Shown: in pieces, positions 27,103 through 35,820 of the stretch
How positions within the stretch are numbered: the stretch's first letter is position 1
Layout: every line of letters begins with the position of its first letter
NCBI RefSeq assembly: GCF_012849055.1
Contig: NZ_CP051677.1
Span: 2,184,501-2,248,500 of the forward strand
Direction: 5' to 3'
Source: Spirosoma rhododendri
GTDB taxonomy: Bacteria > Bacteroidota > Bacteroidia > Cytophagales > Spirosomataceae
Length of the DNA: 64,000 nt
Position numbers and translations under genes: made by a program
The notes under the pieces: generated by a model
The model's database searches: none
Told to the model about the DNA's origin: nothing
Seen by the model: only the letters and a program-made list of their open reading frames with translations

Positions 27103-27489
27103 ATGGATCGCATTAACACTATCGGTCGTCGTAAAACGGCCATCAGCCGCATCTATATGTCGGCTGGAACCGGAGCCATCACGGTGAACGGAAAAGACTA
27201 CAAACAGTATTTCCCCACGGAAGTGCTGCAAATCATCCTGAATCAGCCCTTCTCGACCATCAACGGCGTTGACGGTTACGACGTGAAGGTAAACGTTCGT
27301 GGTGGTGGCGTATCGGGTCAGGCTGAAGCGACCCGCATGGCTATCGCTCGTGCGCTGGTTGAGATGAACTCGGAGTTCCGCCCGGCCCTCAAGAAAGAAG
27401 GCTTCCTGACGCGGGATTCGCGCATGGTAGAACGTAAGAAGTACGGTCGTCGGAAAGCCCGTCGGCGGTTCCAGTTCTCGAAGCGTTAA
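27103..27489 (+). CDS. rpsI: Ribosomal protein S9 (uS9)
   Basis: The 128-residue protein begins MDRINTIGRRKTAISRIYM and ends KKYGRRKARRRFQFSKR, the basic tail that reaches the P-site tRNA. GGGVSGQAEATRMAIARAL is the family core. It directly follows rplM, as in most bacteria. Confidence 0.98.
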   Translation: MDRINTIGRRKTAISRIYMSAGTGAITVNGKDYKQYFPTEVLQIILNQPFSTINGVDGYDVKVNVRGGGVSGQAEATRMAIARALVEMNSEFRPALKKEGFLTRDSRMVERKKYGRRKARRRFQFSKR

Positions 27490-27497
27490 TTTTTTGG

Positions 27498-27565
27498 GTT
27501 TAACGTTTCAGGTTCAATGTTTAAGGTTGAGAATAACGTTAAACATGAGACTTCAAACTTTAAAC
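27498..27565. repeat. 7-nt unit hairpin element (site f)
   Basis: Arm 1 is GTTTAAC, GTTTCAG, GTTCAAT, GTTTAAG, GTTGAGA (27498-27532). Arm 2 is GTTAAAC, ATGAGAC, TTCAAAC, TTTAAAC (27538-27565), the reverse complement of the same series. The loop is only 5 nt. It lies between rpsI and rpsB. Confidence 0.88.
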
Positions 27566-27646
27566 CAATTACGTCCAGACTGCCCTTAGATGATGCCGAC
27601 GGGCGGTGCTGCGTACTTTTTACCCCATTTTTTTGTTAAACAGACA

Positions 27647-28480
27647 ATGGCACAAATCGAATATAAAGAACTCCTCGACGCTGGTGTGCATTTCGGCCAC
27701 CTGACGCGTAAGTGGGACCCCCGGATGGCTCCGTATATCTTCATGGAGAAGAACGGCATCCACATTATTGACCTCAACAAAACGCAGGCTGCCCTCGAAG
27801 AAGCGTCGAATGCACTGAAAGGCATTGTACGTTCGGGCCGCAAAGTGTTGTTCGTGGCTACCAAGAAGCAGGCACAGGAGATTGTTTCGGAAGAAGCACG
27901 TCGCCTGAAAATGCCGTACGTTACTGACCGCTGGCAGGGCGGGATGCTGACGAACTTCGCTACGATCCGCAAGTCGCTGAAGAAAATGCAGACGCTGGAG
28001 AAAATGCTGAAAGACGAGGAGACCGTCAAGAGCATTGCCAAGCGCGAGCGTTTGACCAAGAGCCGCGATAAAGAAAAGCTGGAGCGCGTACTGGGCGGTA
28101 TTGCCGACCTGACCCGCCTGCCGGCTGCTCTGTTTGTTGTTGACGTAAAGCGTGAGCACATCGCCGTAGCGGAAGCACACCGTTTGGGTATCCCCGTCTT
28201 TGCTATGTGTGATACGAACTCGAACCCTGAAGAGGTTGATTTCGCGATCCCCGCTAACGACGACGCGTACAAGTCGATTTCGCTGATTACGCTGGCGATC
28301 GGTAAGGCCATTGAAGAAGGGCTGACCGAGCGGAAGCAGGACAAAGACGATCAGCGTGTGCAGGAAGAAGAGGAAGCAAAGCGTCAGAGCGATATGGCGC
28401 AGGCCAAATCGGAAGGTGAAGACCAACCTGTAGCTGTTTCATCACCTGCTGCTGTCGCTGAAGACGAGCAGCAAGCATAA
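27647..28480 (+). CDS. rpsB: Ribosomal protein S2 (uS2)
   Basis: 277 residues from MAQIEYKELLDAGVHFGHLT; the 19 in-frame codons upstream are non-coding in character. WDPRMAPYIF, RWQGGMLTNF and PALFVVDVKREHIAVAEA are standard S2 motifs. The C-terminal 45 residues are acidic and Ala-rich (EEEEAKRQSDMAQAKSEGED), an extension beyond the core S2 fold. It precedes tsf, its usual partner. Confidence 0.97.
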   Translation: MAQIEYKELLDAGVHFGHLTRKWDPRMAPYIFMEKNGIHIIDLNKTQAALEEASNALKGIVRSGRKVLFVATKKQAQEIVSEEARRLKMPYVTDRWQGGMLTNFATIRKSLKKMQTLEKMLKDEETVKSIAKRERLTKSRDKEKLERVLGGIADLTRLPAALFVVDVKREHIAVAEAHRLGIPVFAMCDTNSNPEEVDFAIPANDDAYKSISLITLAIGKAIEEGLTERKQDKDDQRVQEEEEAKRQSDMAQAKSEGEDQPVAVSSPAAVAEDEQQA

Positions 28481-28485
28481 TAAAC

Positions 28486-28577
28486 GTTGTAAAGTTATAG
28501 AGTTGAATGGTTGCAAAGTTGGCTTCGCCGATAGTGTGATGTGTCAGCTAATTCTTTAACTCTAAAACTTTACAACT
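28486..28577. repeat. 8-nt unit hairpin element (site g)
   Basis: Arm 1 is GTTGTAAA, GTTATAGA, GTTGAATG, GTTGCAAA, GTT (28486-28520). Arm 2 is TCTTTAAC, TCTAAAAC, TTTACAAC (28553-28576). It lies between rpsB and tsf, starting 5 nt after the rpsB stop. Confidence 0.88.
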
Positions 28578-28682
28578 CCCGAACTAGCCCGTAGCAACCG
28601 CTATGGGCTATTCCATTTAAGTGAATAACTTGTTGATTACCAAATATTTTTTGGCAATTTAAATTTAAAACAACCTATTCTC

Positions 28683-29516
28683 ATGGCAATTACCGCTGCT
28701 GACGTAAACAAACTTCGGCAAGAGACCGGAGCCGGTATGATGGACTGTAAAAAAGCCCTCACCGAAGCCGACGGCGATTTTGACAAAGCAAAAGAAGTTC
28801 TGCGTAAGCAGGGCCAGAAAATAGCCGACAAGCGGGCCGACAACGCTACCGCCGAAGGTATCGTGCTGGCGCATGTCAGCGAAGACGGGAAGAGCGGTAA
28901 AGTAATCGCGCTGGCCTGCGAAACCGAACCAGTTTCGAAAGTAGCTGACTTCCAGAATCTGGCTATGGCCGTTATGAGCACGGCTGTCGCTACGGGTGCT
29001 ACCGACAAGGCAGCGCTGCTGGCTACGTCGCAGGCTGATGGCCGCAGCCTTCAGGACCACATCACGGACCTGATGGGTAAAATCGGTGAGAAAATCGACG
29101 TTGCGTCGTTTGAAACCGTATCGGCTGATAAAGTAGTGTCGTACATTCACTCTAATGGCAAACTGGGCGTACTGGTAGGTCTGGTAAATGTAAACGGTAC
29201 CGACGTAACCGAAGTAGGAAAAGACGTAGCGATGCAGATTGCTGCTATGAAGCCGGTTGCTCTGGACAAAGACGGCGTCGACGCTACCATCGTTGAGCGC
29301 GAAATCGAGATTGGTAAAGAGCAGGCTCGTCAGGAAGGCAAGCCTGAAGCGATGCTCGAAAAAATCGCGCTCGGTAAACTGAACAAGTTTTACAAAGAAA
29401 ACACGCTGCTGAATCAGGAATTCGTGAAAGACGGTTCGCTGACGATCGCGCAGCTGCTGGACAAGACGAGTAAGGGTTTGACTGTATCGGAGTTCAAGCG
29501 TATTGCAATCGGCTAG
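28683..29516 (+). CDS. tsf: Elongation factor Ts
   Basis: The 277-residue protein begins MAITAADVNKLRQETGAGMMDCKKALTEA, the UBA-like domain and EF-Tu contact region. VALACETEPVSK matches the family ETDFV-like motif but reads ETEPVS here. It catalyses GDP release from EF-Tu. The full length and terminator downstream mark the end of the rplM-tsf block. Confidence 0.97.
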   Translation: MAITAADVNKLRQETGAGMMDCKKALTEADGDFDKAKEVLRKQGQKIADKRADNATAEGIVLAHVSEDGKSGKVIALACETEPVSKVADFQNLAMAVMSTAVATGATDKAALLATSQADGRSLQDHITDLMGKIGEKIDVASFETVSADKVVSYIHSNGKLGVLVGLVNVNGTDVTEVGKDVAMQIAAMKPVALDKDGVDATIVEREIEIGKEQARQEGKPEAMLEKIALGKLNKFYKENTLLNQEFVKDGSLTIAQLLDKTSKGLTVSEFKRIAIG

Positions 29517-29539
29517 TCCGTTCAGAACAAATCAGTAAA

Positions 29540-29583
29540 AGTGGGCTTCCCGTCGTAAAAGACAGGAAGCCCACTTTTTTTAA
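29540..29583 (+). terminator. Terminator of tsf
   Basis: AGTGGGCTTCC and GGAAGCCCACT form an 11-bp stem followed by TTTTTTT. Confidence 0.92.
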
Positions 29584-29872
29584 ATCTAAATCTATCTGCT
29601 CAACGTATAGTCGTTTACAAGCTTACATAGAGAACCGCCACACAAGATTTTATATACATCCAACTTCCATCAGCGATCGAGAGGTCGCGTCTTTGATTAG
29701 AGTTAATTATATTGACTCTACAGATTACCGAAAGCCTGATTTATAGTCAGGCTTTCGGCATTTATAAATAACTGGATAATGCTTTTGCACATAGATAAAA
29801 AGTATACGAAGCCGAATTGAAAAACTGTTACTTTAGGCGTTTTCCGTGTCTTAACCACCGTTACTAAACCTA
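29584..29872. other. Intergenic region with a second strong hairpin
   Basis: No open frame is convincing. CCGAAAGCCTGA/TCAGGCTTTCGG (29728-29758) is a perfect 12-bp stem followed by CATTT. It terminates no known gene, because tsf already has its own terminator. TAGAGT/ACTCTA just upstream could form another small stem. A short non-coding RNA is possible but unproven. Confidence 0.4.
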
Positions 29873-30475
29873 ATGAAGGAGTTTTCGGACGAAGAGTTGG
29901 TGCATAGGTTCGTAGAAACGCAACAAAACCAGTATTTCGAGCGGCTGTACGAACGCTACTGCGACAAAGTATATCGTAAGTGCCTGTCTTTCACTAAAGA
30001 TCCGGTAAAAGCAGAGGATCTGACGCACGATATATTCCTGAAACTTATCGTGAAGCTGGGCGGCTTCAAAGAGCAGTCCAAGTTTTCAACCTGGCTGTAT
30101 TCAATTACGTACAACTACTGCACCGATCACGTTCGCTCACCGACGCGCCGGAATGAAGTATACATGGATGAAGGCTGGGAACGGGTTGAAGCCGTCGACG
30201 ACGACATGGCCGAGATCGCCGAGATGGAAGCGCAACGGCTGAAATACGCGCTGGAACAGATGCCCCCCGACGAGCGGACGTTGCTGCTGATGAAATATCA
30301 GGACGACGTGAGCATCCGGGAAATTGCCGATGTAAACGGATTAACGGAGAGCGCCGTAAAAATGCGGCTCAAACGGTCGCGGGATCGGCTGCGTAAATAT
30401 TATCTGGAGAGTGCTGTATTATTGTTACTATTGGCTATCAAAACAATTATGGCAATACGCTGGCCTTTTCGCTAG
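29873..30475 (+). CDS. ECF-type RNA polymerase sigma factor with hydrophobic C-terminal tail
   Basis: Region 2 runs over residues about 25-95 (YERYCDKVYRKCLSFTKDPVKAEDLTHDIFLK, STWLYSITYNYCTDHVR). Region 4 runs over 120-175 (LEQMPPDERTLLLMKYQDDVSIREIADVNGLTESAVKMRLKRSRDRLR). The remaining 25 residues (LESAVLLLLLAIKTIMAIRW) are strongly hydrophobic, unlike a normal sigma factor end. The next gene, 5 nt downstream, encodes a 71-residue acidic protein and may be its regulator. Targets are not visible. Confidence 0.9.
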   Translation: MKEFSDEELVHRFVETQQNQYFERLYERYCDKVYRKCLSFTKDPVKAEDLTHDIFLKLIVKLGGFKEQSKFSTWLYSITYNYCTDHVRSPTRRNEVYMDEGWERVEAVDDDMAEIAEMEAQRLKYALEQMPPDERTLLLMKYQDDVSIREIADVNGLTESAVKMRLKRSRDRLRKYYLESAVLLLLLAIKTIMAIRWPFR

Positions 30476-30480
30476 ACGCT

Positions 30481-30696
30481 ATGGAAACGAATACAAATCC
30501 GTTCAAGGACCTGGAACCCGACGTTCATTGTCCACCTGAACTGAAACGCGAAATCTTCGCCGAACTGGATATGGTTCGGAATGCCTTGCAGGTAGTTGAA
30601 GTATATGCTTACGATATATTCACGGTGCTCACCGTTTTTCTGGACGGACTGATGCCGGTTGATAACGATAATGACAACACAAAACCCCGTAGCTGA
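30481..30696 (+). CDS. Small acidic protein following the sigma factor
   Basis: The 71 residues are METNTNPFKDLEPDVHCPPE and onward, acidic and soluble. A C-terminal amphipathic segment (ELDMVRNALQVVEVYAYDIFTVLTVFLDGL) is present. It starts 5 nt after the sigma gene stop and 9 nt before the channel gene, so it is probably co-transcribed. No family is recognised; an anti-sigma or sigma-modulating role is suggested by position only. Confidence 0.65.
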   Translation: METNTNPFKDLEPDVHCPPELKREIFAELDMVRNALQVVEVYAYDIFTVLTVFLDGLMPVDNDNDNTKPRS

Positions 30697-30705
30697 GCAA
30701 CTTAG

Positions 30706-31533
30706 ATGAATTCCATACCAAATCTCCAGGAGATACTGACCAACATTGTGCTTGGTCTGGTCAACCAACTGGTCAATTTTATACCCCGCCTGATTAGTGC
30801 CATCGTCATACTGGTACTGGGCGTTTTCATCGCCCGCCTGATTCGGAAAGTAGTGCAGACTGTACTGCAAAAGGTTGGTATCGATCGGATTGGCGAGCGG
30901 TTGAATGACATCGACCTGGTCAAGAACCTGAATACGGAAATCAAACTGAGCACCGTCATTGCGCAGGTACTTTATTTCTTCATCGTACTGATTTTTGCGA
31001 CAGCTGCTGCCGAGATGCTGGGTGTTGCTGCACTAACGGATCTGGTGCTGGGTATCACCAATCTAATCCCCCGACTCATCGTTGCAGGAGTCATGATTAT
31101 CGTCGGCCTGTTTATCTCTGATTCTCTGAAAAAACTGGTCATTAGCATTTGTCAGTCGTTCAACATCAGCGCGGGACGAATGCTGGGTACGCTGGTTTTT
31201 TTCTTTTTCTTCATTATCACGCTCATCAATGCGTTGGGGCAGGCTGGGTTGAACACGCAACTGCTCGAATCCAGTTTTAACCTGATTATCGGCGGTATCA
31301 TATTCGCCTTTGCCTTTGGCTACGGTATCGCATCACGCGATGTAATGGCGAATATTCTGTCGTCATTTTACTCGAAGAATAAATACCGCATCGGTCAGAC
31401 AATTCAGGTCGACGACGTGAAAGGCGAAATCATAAAAATCGACAGTACATCACTGACGCTACAGACATACGATACCGTGACGGTACTGCCGCTACAAATT
31501 CTGCAAACACGTCAGGTCATCGTATTCGACTAA
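30706..31533 (+). CDS. Small-conductance mechanosensitive channel family protein (MscS-like)
   Basis: In this 275-residue membrane protein two related N-terminal helix modules repeat: NFIPRLISAIVILVLGVFIARLIRK at 24-48 and NLIPRLIVAGVMIIVGLFISDSLKK. They match the conserved TM helix repeat found in MscS relatives. The region IIGGIIFAFAFGYGIASRDVMANILSSFYSKNKYRIGQTIQVDDVKG resembles the MscS pore helix and the start of its beta domain. The large vestibule domain is short. It is probably in an operon with the sigma factor. Confidence 0.85.
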   Translation: MNSIPNLQEILTNIVLGLVNQLVNFIPRLISAIVILVLGVFIARLIRKVVQTVLQKVGIDRIGERLNDIDLVKNLNTEIKLSTVIAQVLYFFIVLIFATAAAEMLGVAALTDLVLGITNLIPRLIVAGVMIIVGLFISDSLKKLVISICQSFNISAGRMLGTLVFFFFFIITLINALGQAGLNTQLLESSFNLIIGGIIFAFAFGYGIASRDVMANILSSFYSKNKYRIGQTIQVDDVKGEIIKIDSTSLTLQTYDTVTVLPLQILQTRQVIVFD

Positions 31534-31690
31534 AGGGAAACCACCGTTTTTTTCTCGACTATCGGTCAGCAGATCAGGCCATTGATCAGTGGTTGAGCGA
31601 GGTGCATATTTATACTTGTTTTGTGCTGATTGTACAGAAAATCGGAAAAGTTAGTTGGTAAATGACCCGAAAAGTCTTGATTATGTGGTG

Positions 31691-31727
31691 ACTTGCCCAA
31701 TATGGGTTCGTCATAGGGGCAAGTTTC
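31691..31727 (+). other. Leader hairpin upstream of mscL
   Basis: ACTTGCCC and GGGGCAAGT can pair across a roughly 20-nt loop, about 20 nt upstream of mscL. It lacks a T run, so it may act on the mscL leader or on the 3' end of the preceding transcript. Confidence 0.4.
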
Positions 31728-31747
31728 ACATCTAACTAGAAAATTGT

Positions 31748-32080
31748 ATGCTAAACGAATTCAAGGCATTTATTGCGCAGGGTAACGTTCTCGATCTGGC
31801 CGTAGGGATCATCATTGGCGCTGCATTTGGTAAGATCACCACCTCACTGGTCGAAGATATTATCAACCCGGTCTTGGGTCTGATTATCGGTGGTATCGAT
31901 TTCAGTCAGTTAAAGATTGTTCTGAAAGAAGCCATCGGTACAACACCCGAAGTGGCAATTCGGTATGGTAACTTTATCAACGTACTGATTCAGTTCCTGA
32001 TTATCGCCTTCGTCATTTTCCTGATCGTGAAAGCTGCCAATCGCGCACGTATGTCGAGTTCAATGGCTCCGAAAGAATAG
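31748..32080 (+). CDS. mscL: Large-conductance mechanosensitive channel
   Basis: The 110-residue protein begins [30 protein letters not shown], containing the amphipathic N-helix and pore-lining TM1. TM2 ([22 protein letters not shown]) follows after a short periplasmic loop. It releases solutes during osmotic downshock. It is shorter than the usual 130-150 residues and stops soon after TM2 ([12 protein letters not shown]), so the cytoplasmic helical bundle is missing. It lies 215 bp after an MscS-like channel. Confidence 0.95.
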   Translation: MLNEFKAFIAQGNVLDLAVGIIIGAAFGKITTSLVEDIINPVLGLIIGGIDFSQLKIVLKEAIGTTPEVAIRYGNFINVLIQFLIIAFVIFLIVKAANRARMSSSMAPKE

Positions 32081-32100
32081 CCGTACCGAAAAGTAAGACA

Positions 32101-32134
32101 AAAGCCCCTCGAAGCACCGGGGGGCTTTTATTTT
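32101..32134 (+). terminator. Terminator of mscL
   Basis: AAAGCCCC and GGGGGCTTT pair around a CGAAGCACC loop, followed by a T-rich run. Confidence 0.8.
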
Positions 32135-32172
32135 ATGCGTTATTTTGTTGCGAAGACTGTAGGTGAATACAT

Positions 32173-33531
32173 ATGAAGAAAGTAGTTGTGTTGGGTGGGG
32201 GTGAAAGTGGCGTCGGAGCAGCCTTGTTGGCACAGGCTAAAGGATTCGATGTTTTTCTGTCGGATAAGGGCAAACTGACCGACGCATACCGCACGACACT
32301 GCAACAGGCTACTATCGAATTTGAGGAGGAAAAGCACACCGAAAGCCGAATTCTCGATGCCGACGAAGTGATCAAGAGCCCCGGCATACCGGGCAGTGTT
32401 CCGCTGATAAAGGCGCTGCGGGCACAGGGAACACCCGTCATCTCCGAAATTGAATTTGCCGCCCGCTACACCGACGCGCGCCTGATCGGAATTACCGGTA
32501 GTAACGGTAAGACCACCACATCACTGCTGGCGTATCACCTGCTTAAAACGGCTGGGTTCAACGTCGGGCTGGCTGGCAACATCGGCGACAGCTTCGCCGA
32601 ACAAGTACTGAATCAGTCATTCGATTATTACGTACTGGAGCTAAGCAGCTTTCAGCTCGACGATCTGTACGATACGCACCTCGACGTGCGGGTGCTGCTC
32701 AACATCACGCCTGATCACCTCGACCGCTACAACTACGATTTTCAGCAGTATGTCGACTCGAAGTTTCGCATCCTGCAAAATGCCCGGCCCGACGATACGT
32801 TTATTTACTTCGACGGCAGTCAACCCGTTACCGATCAGCTGGCCCGGCAAACGTACCCGCTTCGGCAACTGCCCGTCCGGCTTGATGGCGACCTGTCGGG
32901 CGAGGGCGGCTATGCGCTGAATGGACAGTCAACGGCCCGTACTGGTGCGCATGTGTTCACGATCGCGCAGGCCGATACCCCATTGCGTGGACCGCACAAT
33001 GCTATTAACATGCTGGCGGCTGTGCTGGTGGCGCAGGCCGTCGGGGCCGATAACAACGCCATTGCCGAGGGGCTGCGCACGTTTCAGAATGCCGCCCACC
33101 GGCTCGAACCCGTCGGAACGGTCAACGGGGTGCAGTTTATCAATGACTCCAAAGCGACCAACGTCGATTCCGTGTTCTACGCGCTGTCGAGCATGGATAC
33201 GCCGACGGTCTGGATTGCGGGCGGGCAGGATAAAGGCAATGACTACAGTCAGCTCGATGAACTGGTTGGTCAGCACGTGAAGGCGCTGATCTGCCTGGGC
33301 GTCGACAATCAGAAATTGGTAGCGCACTTCGGCGGGCGGGTACCGGTAATCTACGAAACGCAACAGATTACCGACGCCGTTGCCAAAGGGCTATCGCTGG
33401 CCGAGCCGGGTGAAACGGTCCTTCTGTCGCCCGCCTGTGCCAGCTTCGATTTGTTTCGCAACTACCTCGACCGGGGCGATCAGTTCCGTACGGCTGTTGC
33501 CCGGTTAGCCGATACCGTCGTTACTCCCTAA
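32173..33531 (+). CDS. murD: UDP-MurNAc-L-alanine:D-glutamate ligase
   Basis: The 452-residue Mur ligase adds D-Glu to UDP-MurNAc-L-Ala. VVLGGGESGVGAA at 5-17 is the UDP-binding domain and GITGSNGKTTTSLL near 106-119 the ATP loop. LNITPDHLDRY, NDSKATNVDS and the C-terminal LLSPACASFDLFRNYLDRG are MurD-typical. It starts the second dcw block, after an mscL terminator. Confidence 0.97.
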   Translation: MKKVVVLGGGESGVGAALLAQAKGFDVFLSDKGKLTDAYRTTLQQATIEFEEEKHTESRILDADEVIKSPGIPGSVPLIKALRAQGTPVISEIEFAARYTDARLIGITGSNGKTTTSLLAYHLLKTAGFNVGLAGNIGDSFAEQVLNQSFDYYVLELSSFQLDDLYDTHLDVRVLLNITPDHLDRYNYDFQQYVDSKFRILQNARPDDTFIYFDGSQPVTDQLARQTYPLRQLPVRLDGDLSGEGGYALNGQSTARTGAHVFTIAQADTPLRGPHNAINMLAAVLVAQAVGADNNAIAEGLRTFQNAAHRLEPVGTVNGVQFINDSKATNVDSVFYALSSMDTPTVWIAGGQDKGNDYSQLDELVGQHVKALICLGVDNQKLVAHFGGRVPVIYETQQITDAVAKGLSLAEPGETVLLSPACASFDLFRNYLDRGDQFRTAVARLADTVVTP

Positions 33532-33556
33532 CTCACTCGCTTTTCCTCTACAGCCC

Positions 33557-34693
33557 ATGTTCTCGTTCGCTACCCTGTTCCGCACTTATCTCAAAGGCGA
33601 CCGGCAAATCTGGTGGATCGTCTTTTACCTGTCGGTGATGAGCGTACTCGTCGTTTACAGCGCAACAAGTACGCGGGCATTTCGCGAGGCCAACGGCGAT
33701 ACGGAGTCGTTTCTGTTTCAGCATGGCATGTTGCTGATTCTGGGGTTAGGCTGCATGTTCTGGGCGCACAAAGCCAACTATCTGGTTTATGCCCAGCTGT
33801 CGCGCTACGGCCTGTGGTTGTCGGTTGTGCTGTTGCTATGGGCGTTTTTCAAAGGAACCAGTGTCAACGACGCGTCGCGCTGGGTAACGATTCCGTTTCT
33901 GAACCGTACGGTGCAACCTTCCGACTTGGCCAAACTGGCGCTCATCTCTAATCTGGCGGCCATGCTGGCGAAGCGGCAGAAATACGTCGATGACCCCAGC
34001 GTATTGGTCAACATGATTCTCTGGATCGGGGCTATCTGTTTTCTGGTTATCCTGACCAGTACGTCGACGGCGCTGATGCTCGGCGCTACCTGTTTCCTGC
34101 TTATGTACATTGGGCGGGTGCCAGTAAAATACCTCGTCATCATGGTATGCGTCTGTGTGTTCTTTGGCGGTGTCGGGCTGTTTTTCGGGCAGCGGTTCGG
34201 TACAGCCAGCAATCGGATCAAGAATTTTACCAGCTCGGAAACGGTTGGTTTTCAGGTTAAGCAATCGTATATCGCCCTGGCCAACGGTGGGCTGACGGGG
34301 CAGGGGCCGGGCAATAGTCACCAGCGCAACATCCTGCCGTTTCCCTTCTCCGACTTTATTTTCGCCATCATCATCGAAGAGTACGGGCTGCTGTTCGGCG
34401 GTATTCCGGTCGTGCTGGCTTATCTATGGTTTCTCTGGCGAGGTATAAAAACCATCGACCAGACAACCCGGCCGTTTGGCGGGCTGCTTGCAGCCGGGTT
34501 AACCTTCAGCCTTGTTATCCAGGCGTTTGCCAGTATGTGCGTCGCGATCGGGCTGGCACCCGTAACGGGGCAGCCCCTGCCGCTGCTTAGTATGGGCGGC
34601 ACATCGCTGGTCTTCACCGGACTTGCTTTCGGTATTGTGCTGAGTGTCAGTCGGGAGCAGGTCGATGAACGGGCAATCGTAGAAAAGAAATAA
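33557..34693 (+). CDS. ftsW: Division-specific lipid II polymerase of the SEDS family
   Basis: This 378-residue protein has about ten membrane helices. Signature stretches are WVTIPFLNRTVQPSDLAKLALI, GQGPGNSHQRNILPFPFSDFIFAIIIEEYGL and PLPLLSMGGTSLVFTGLAFGIVLSVSRE. SEDS proteins polymerise glycan strands with a partner PBP. RodA is the paralogue, but placement between murD and murG identifies FtsW. Confidence 0.96.
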   Translation: MFSFATLFRTYLKGDRQIWWIVFYLSVMSVLVVYSATSTRAFREANGDTESFLFQHGMLLILGLGCMFWAHKANYLVYAQLSRYGLWLSVVLLLWAFFKGTSVNDASRWVTIPFLNRTVQPSDLAKLALISNLAAMLAKRQKYVDDPSVLVNMILWIGAICFLVILTSTSTALMLGATCFLLMYIGRVPVKYLVIMVCVCVFFGGVGLFFGQRFGTASNRIKNFTSSETVGFQVKQSYIALANGGLTGQGPGNSHQRNILPFPFSDFIFAIIIEEYGLLFGGIPVVLAYLWFLWRGIKTIDQTTRPFGGLLAAGLTFSLVIQAFASMCVAIGLAPVTGQPLPLLSMGGTSLVFTGLAFGIVLSVSREQVDERAIVEKK

Positions 34694-34728
34694 GGCTGCC
34701 AACGCGCCCGTCAGTAACCCAATAGAGT

Positions 34729-35820
34729 ATGAATGTAATCATTAGCGGGGGTGGTACCGGAGGGCATATTTATCCCGCCATTGCCATTGCCAATGAGTTA
34801 AAAACCATCGACCCGACCACCAGACTGCTGTTTGTCGGTGCGGAAGGCAAGATGGAAATGGAGAAAGTCCCCCGCGCTGGCTACGAAATTATCGGCCTGC
34901 CGGTGGTGGGCATCCGGCGCGAGTTGACGCTGGCTAACCTGCTTTTCCCGATTAAACTGGGCCGTAGTCTGTTGAAGGCGCAGGAAATCGTGCGCGACTT
35001 CCGCCCCGATGTGGCGGTGGGTGTGGGTGGTTATGCCAGTGGCCCGCTGTTGCTGGCGGCATCGCTGAAAGGGGTACCGACGCTGATTCAGGAGCAAAAC
35101 TCGTATGCCGGTCTGACCAATAAAGTACTGGCGCGCTGGGCAAAACGCATTTGTGTCGCTTACCCCGGCATGAGCACTTTTTTTCCGGCTGATAAAATCC
35201 GGCTGACCGGCAATCCGGTTCGTAGCGATATCCAACAGGCCGATAGTCAGGTAACCGCCGGTCGGCAGTTTTTCGGTCTGGATGCCAACCGACCAACGTT
35301 GCTGGTGATTGGTGGTAGTCAGGGCGCACGTACGATCAACGAAAGTATGGAAGCCGGACTAAGCCGGTTTGTGGAGGCAGGTGTGCAGGTTGTCTGGCAA
35401 ACGGGAACTGGCTTCATCGATCGTGCCCGGCAGGCTGTTACTGCGCTGGGGTCACCGCTGATCCGGGCCTACGACTTCATTTACGAAATGGACAAAGCCT
35501 ACGCTGTTGCCGATGCCGTGGTGTCGCGGGCGGGGGCGTTGTCGGTGTCGGAACTTGCGTTGGTGGGTCGGCCAGCGATTCTGGTGCCCTTTCCGCAGGC
35601 GTCGGAAGATCATCAGACCAAGAACGCCATGAGCCTGGTCGATCGGAAGGCGGCTCTACTGGTGCGTGATCAGGACGCCCGGCAACAGTTGGTTGGCGCG
35701 GCACTAGACCTGCTGGCTAACGAATCCCAGCGTAAACAGCTGAGCGCTGAATTGAAACAATTAGGAAAACCAAATGCCGCCCGCGACATCGCGGAGGAAG
35801 TACGCAAACTCGCGCAATGA
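34729..35820 (+). CDS. murG: UDP-GlcNAc:undecaprenyl-PP-MurNAc-pentapeptide transferase
   Basis: The 363-residue GT28 enzyme makes lipid II from lipid I. It begins VIISGGGTGGHIYPAIAIAN, the acceptor-side glycine loop. VGVGGYASGPLLLAASLKGVP, QEQNSYAGLTNK, GGSQGARTIN and the donor-binding DAVVSRAGALSVSELALVG with PFPQASEDHQTKNA follow. Its stop overlaps the murC ATG. Confidence 0.97.
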   Translation: MNVIISGGGTGGHIYPAIAIANELKTIDPTTRLLFVGAEGKMEMEKVPRAGYEIIGLPVVGIRRELTLANLLFPIKLGRSLLKAQEIVRDFRPDVAVGVGGYASGPLLLAASLKGVPTLIQEQNSYAGLTNKVLARWAKRICVAYPGMSTFFPADKIRLTGNPVRSDIQQADSQVTAGRQFFGLDANRPTLLVIGGSQGARTINESMEAGLSRFVEAGVQVVWQTGTGFIDRARQAVTALGSPLIRAYDFIYEMDKAYAVADAVVSRAGALSVSELALVGRPAILVPFPQASEDHQTKNAMSLVDRKAALLVRDQDARQQLVGAALDLLANESQRKQLSAELKQLGKPNAARDIAEEVRKLAQ

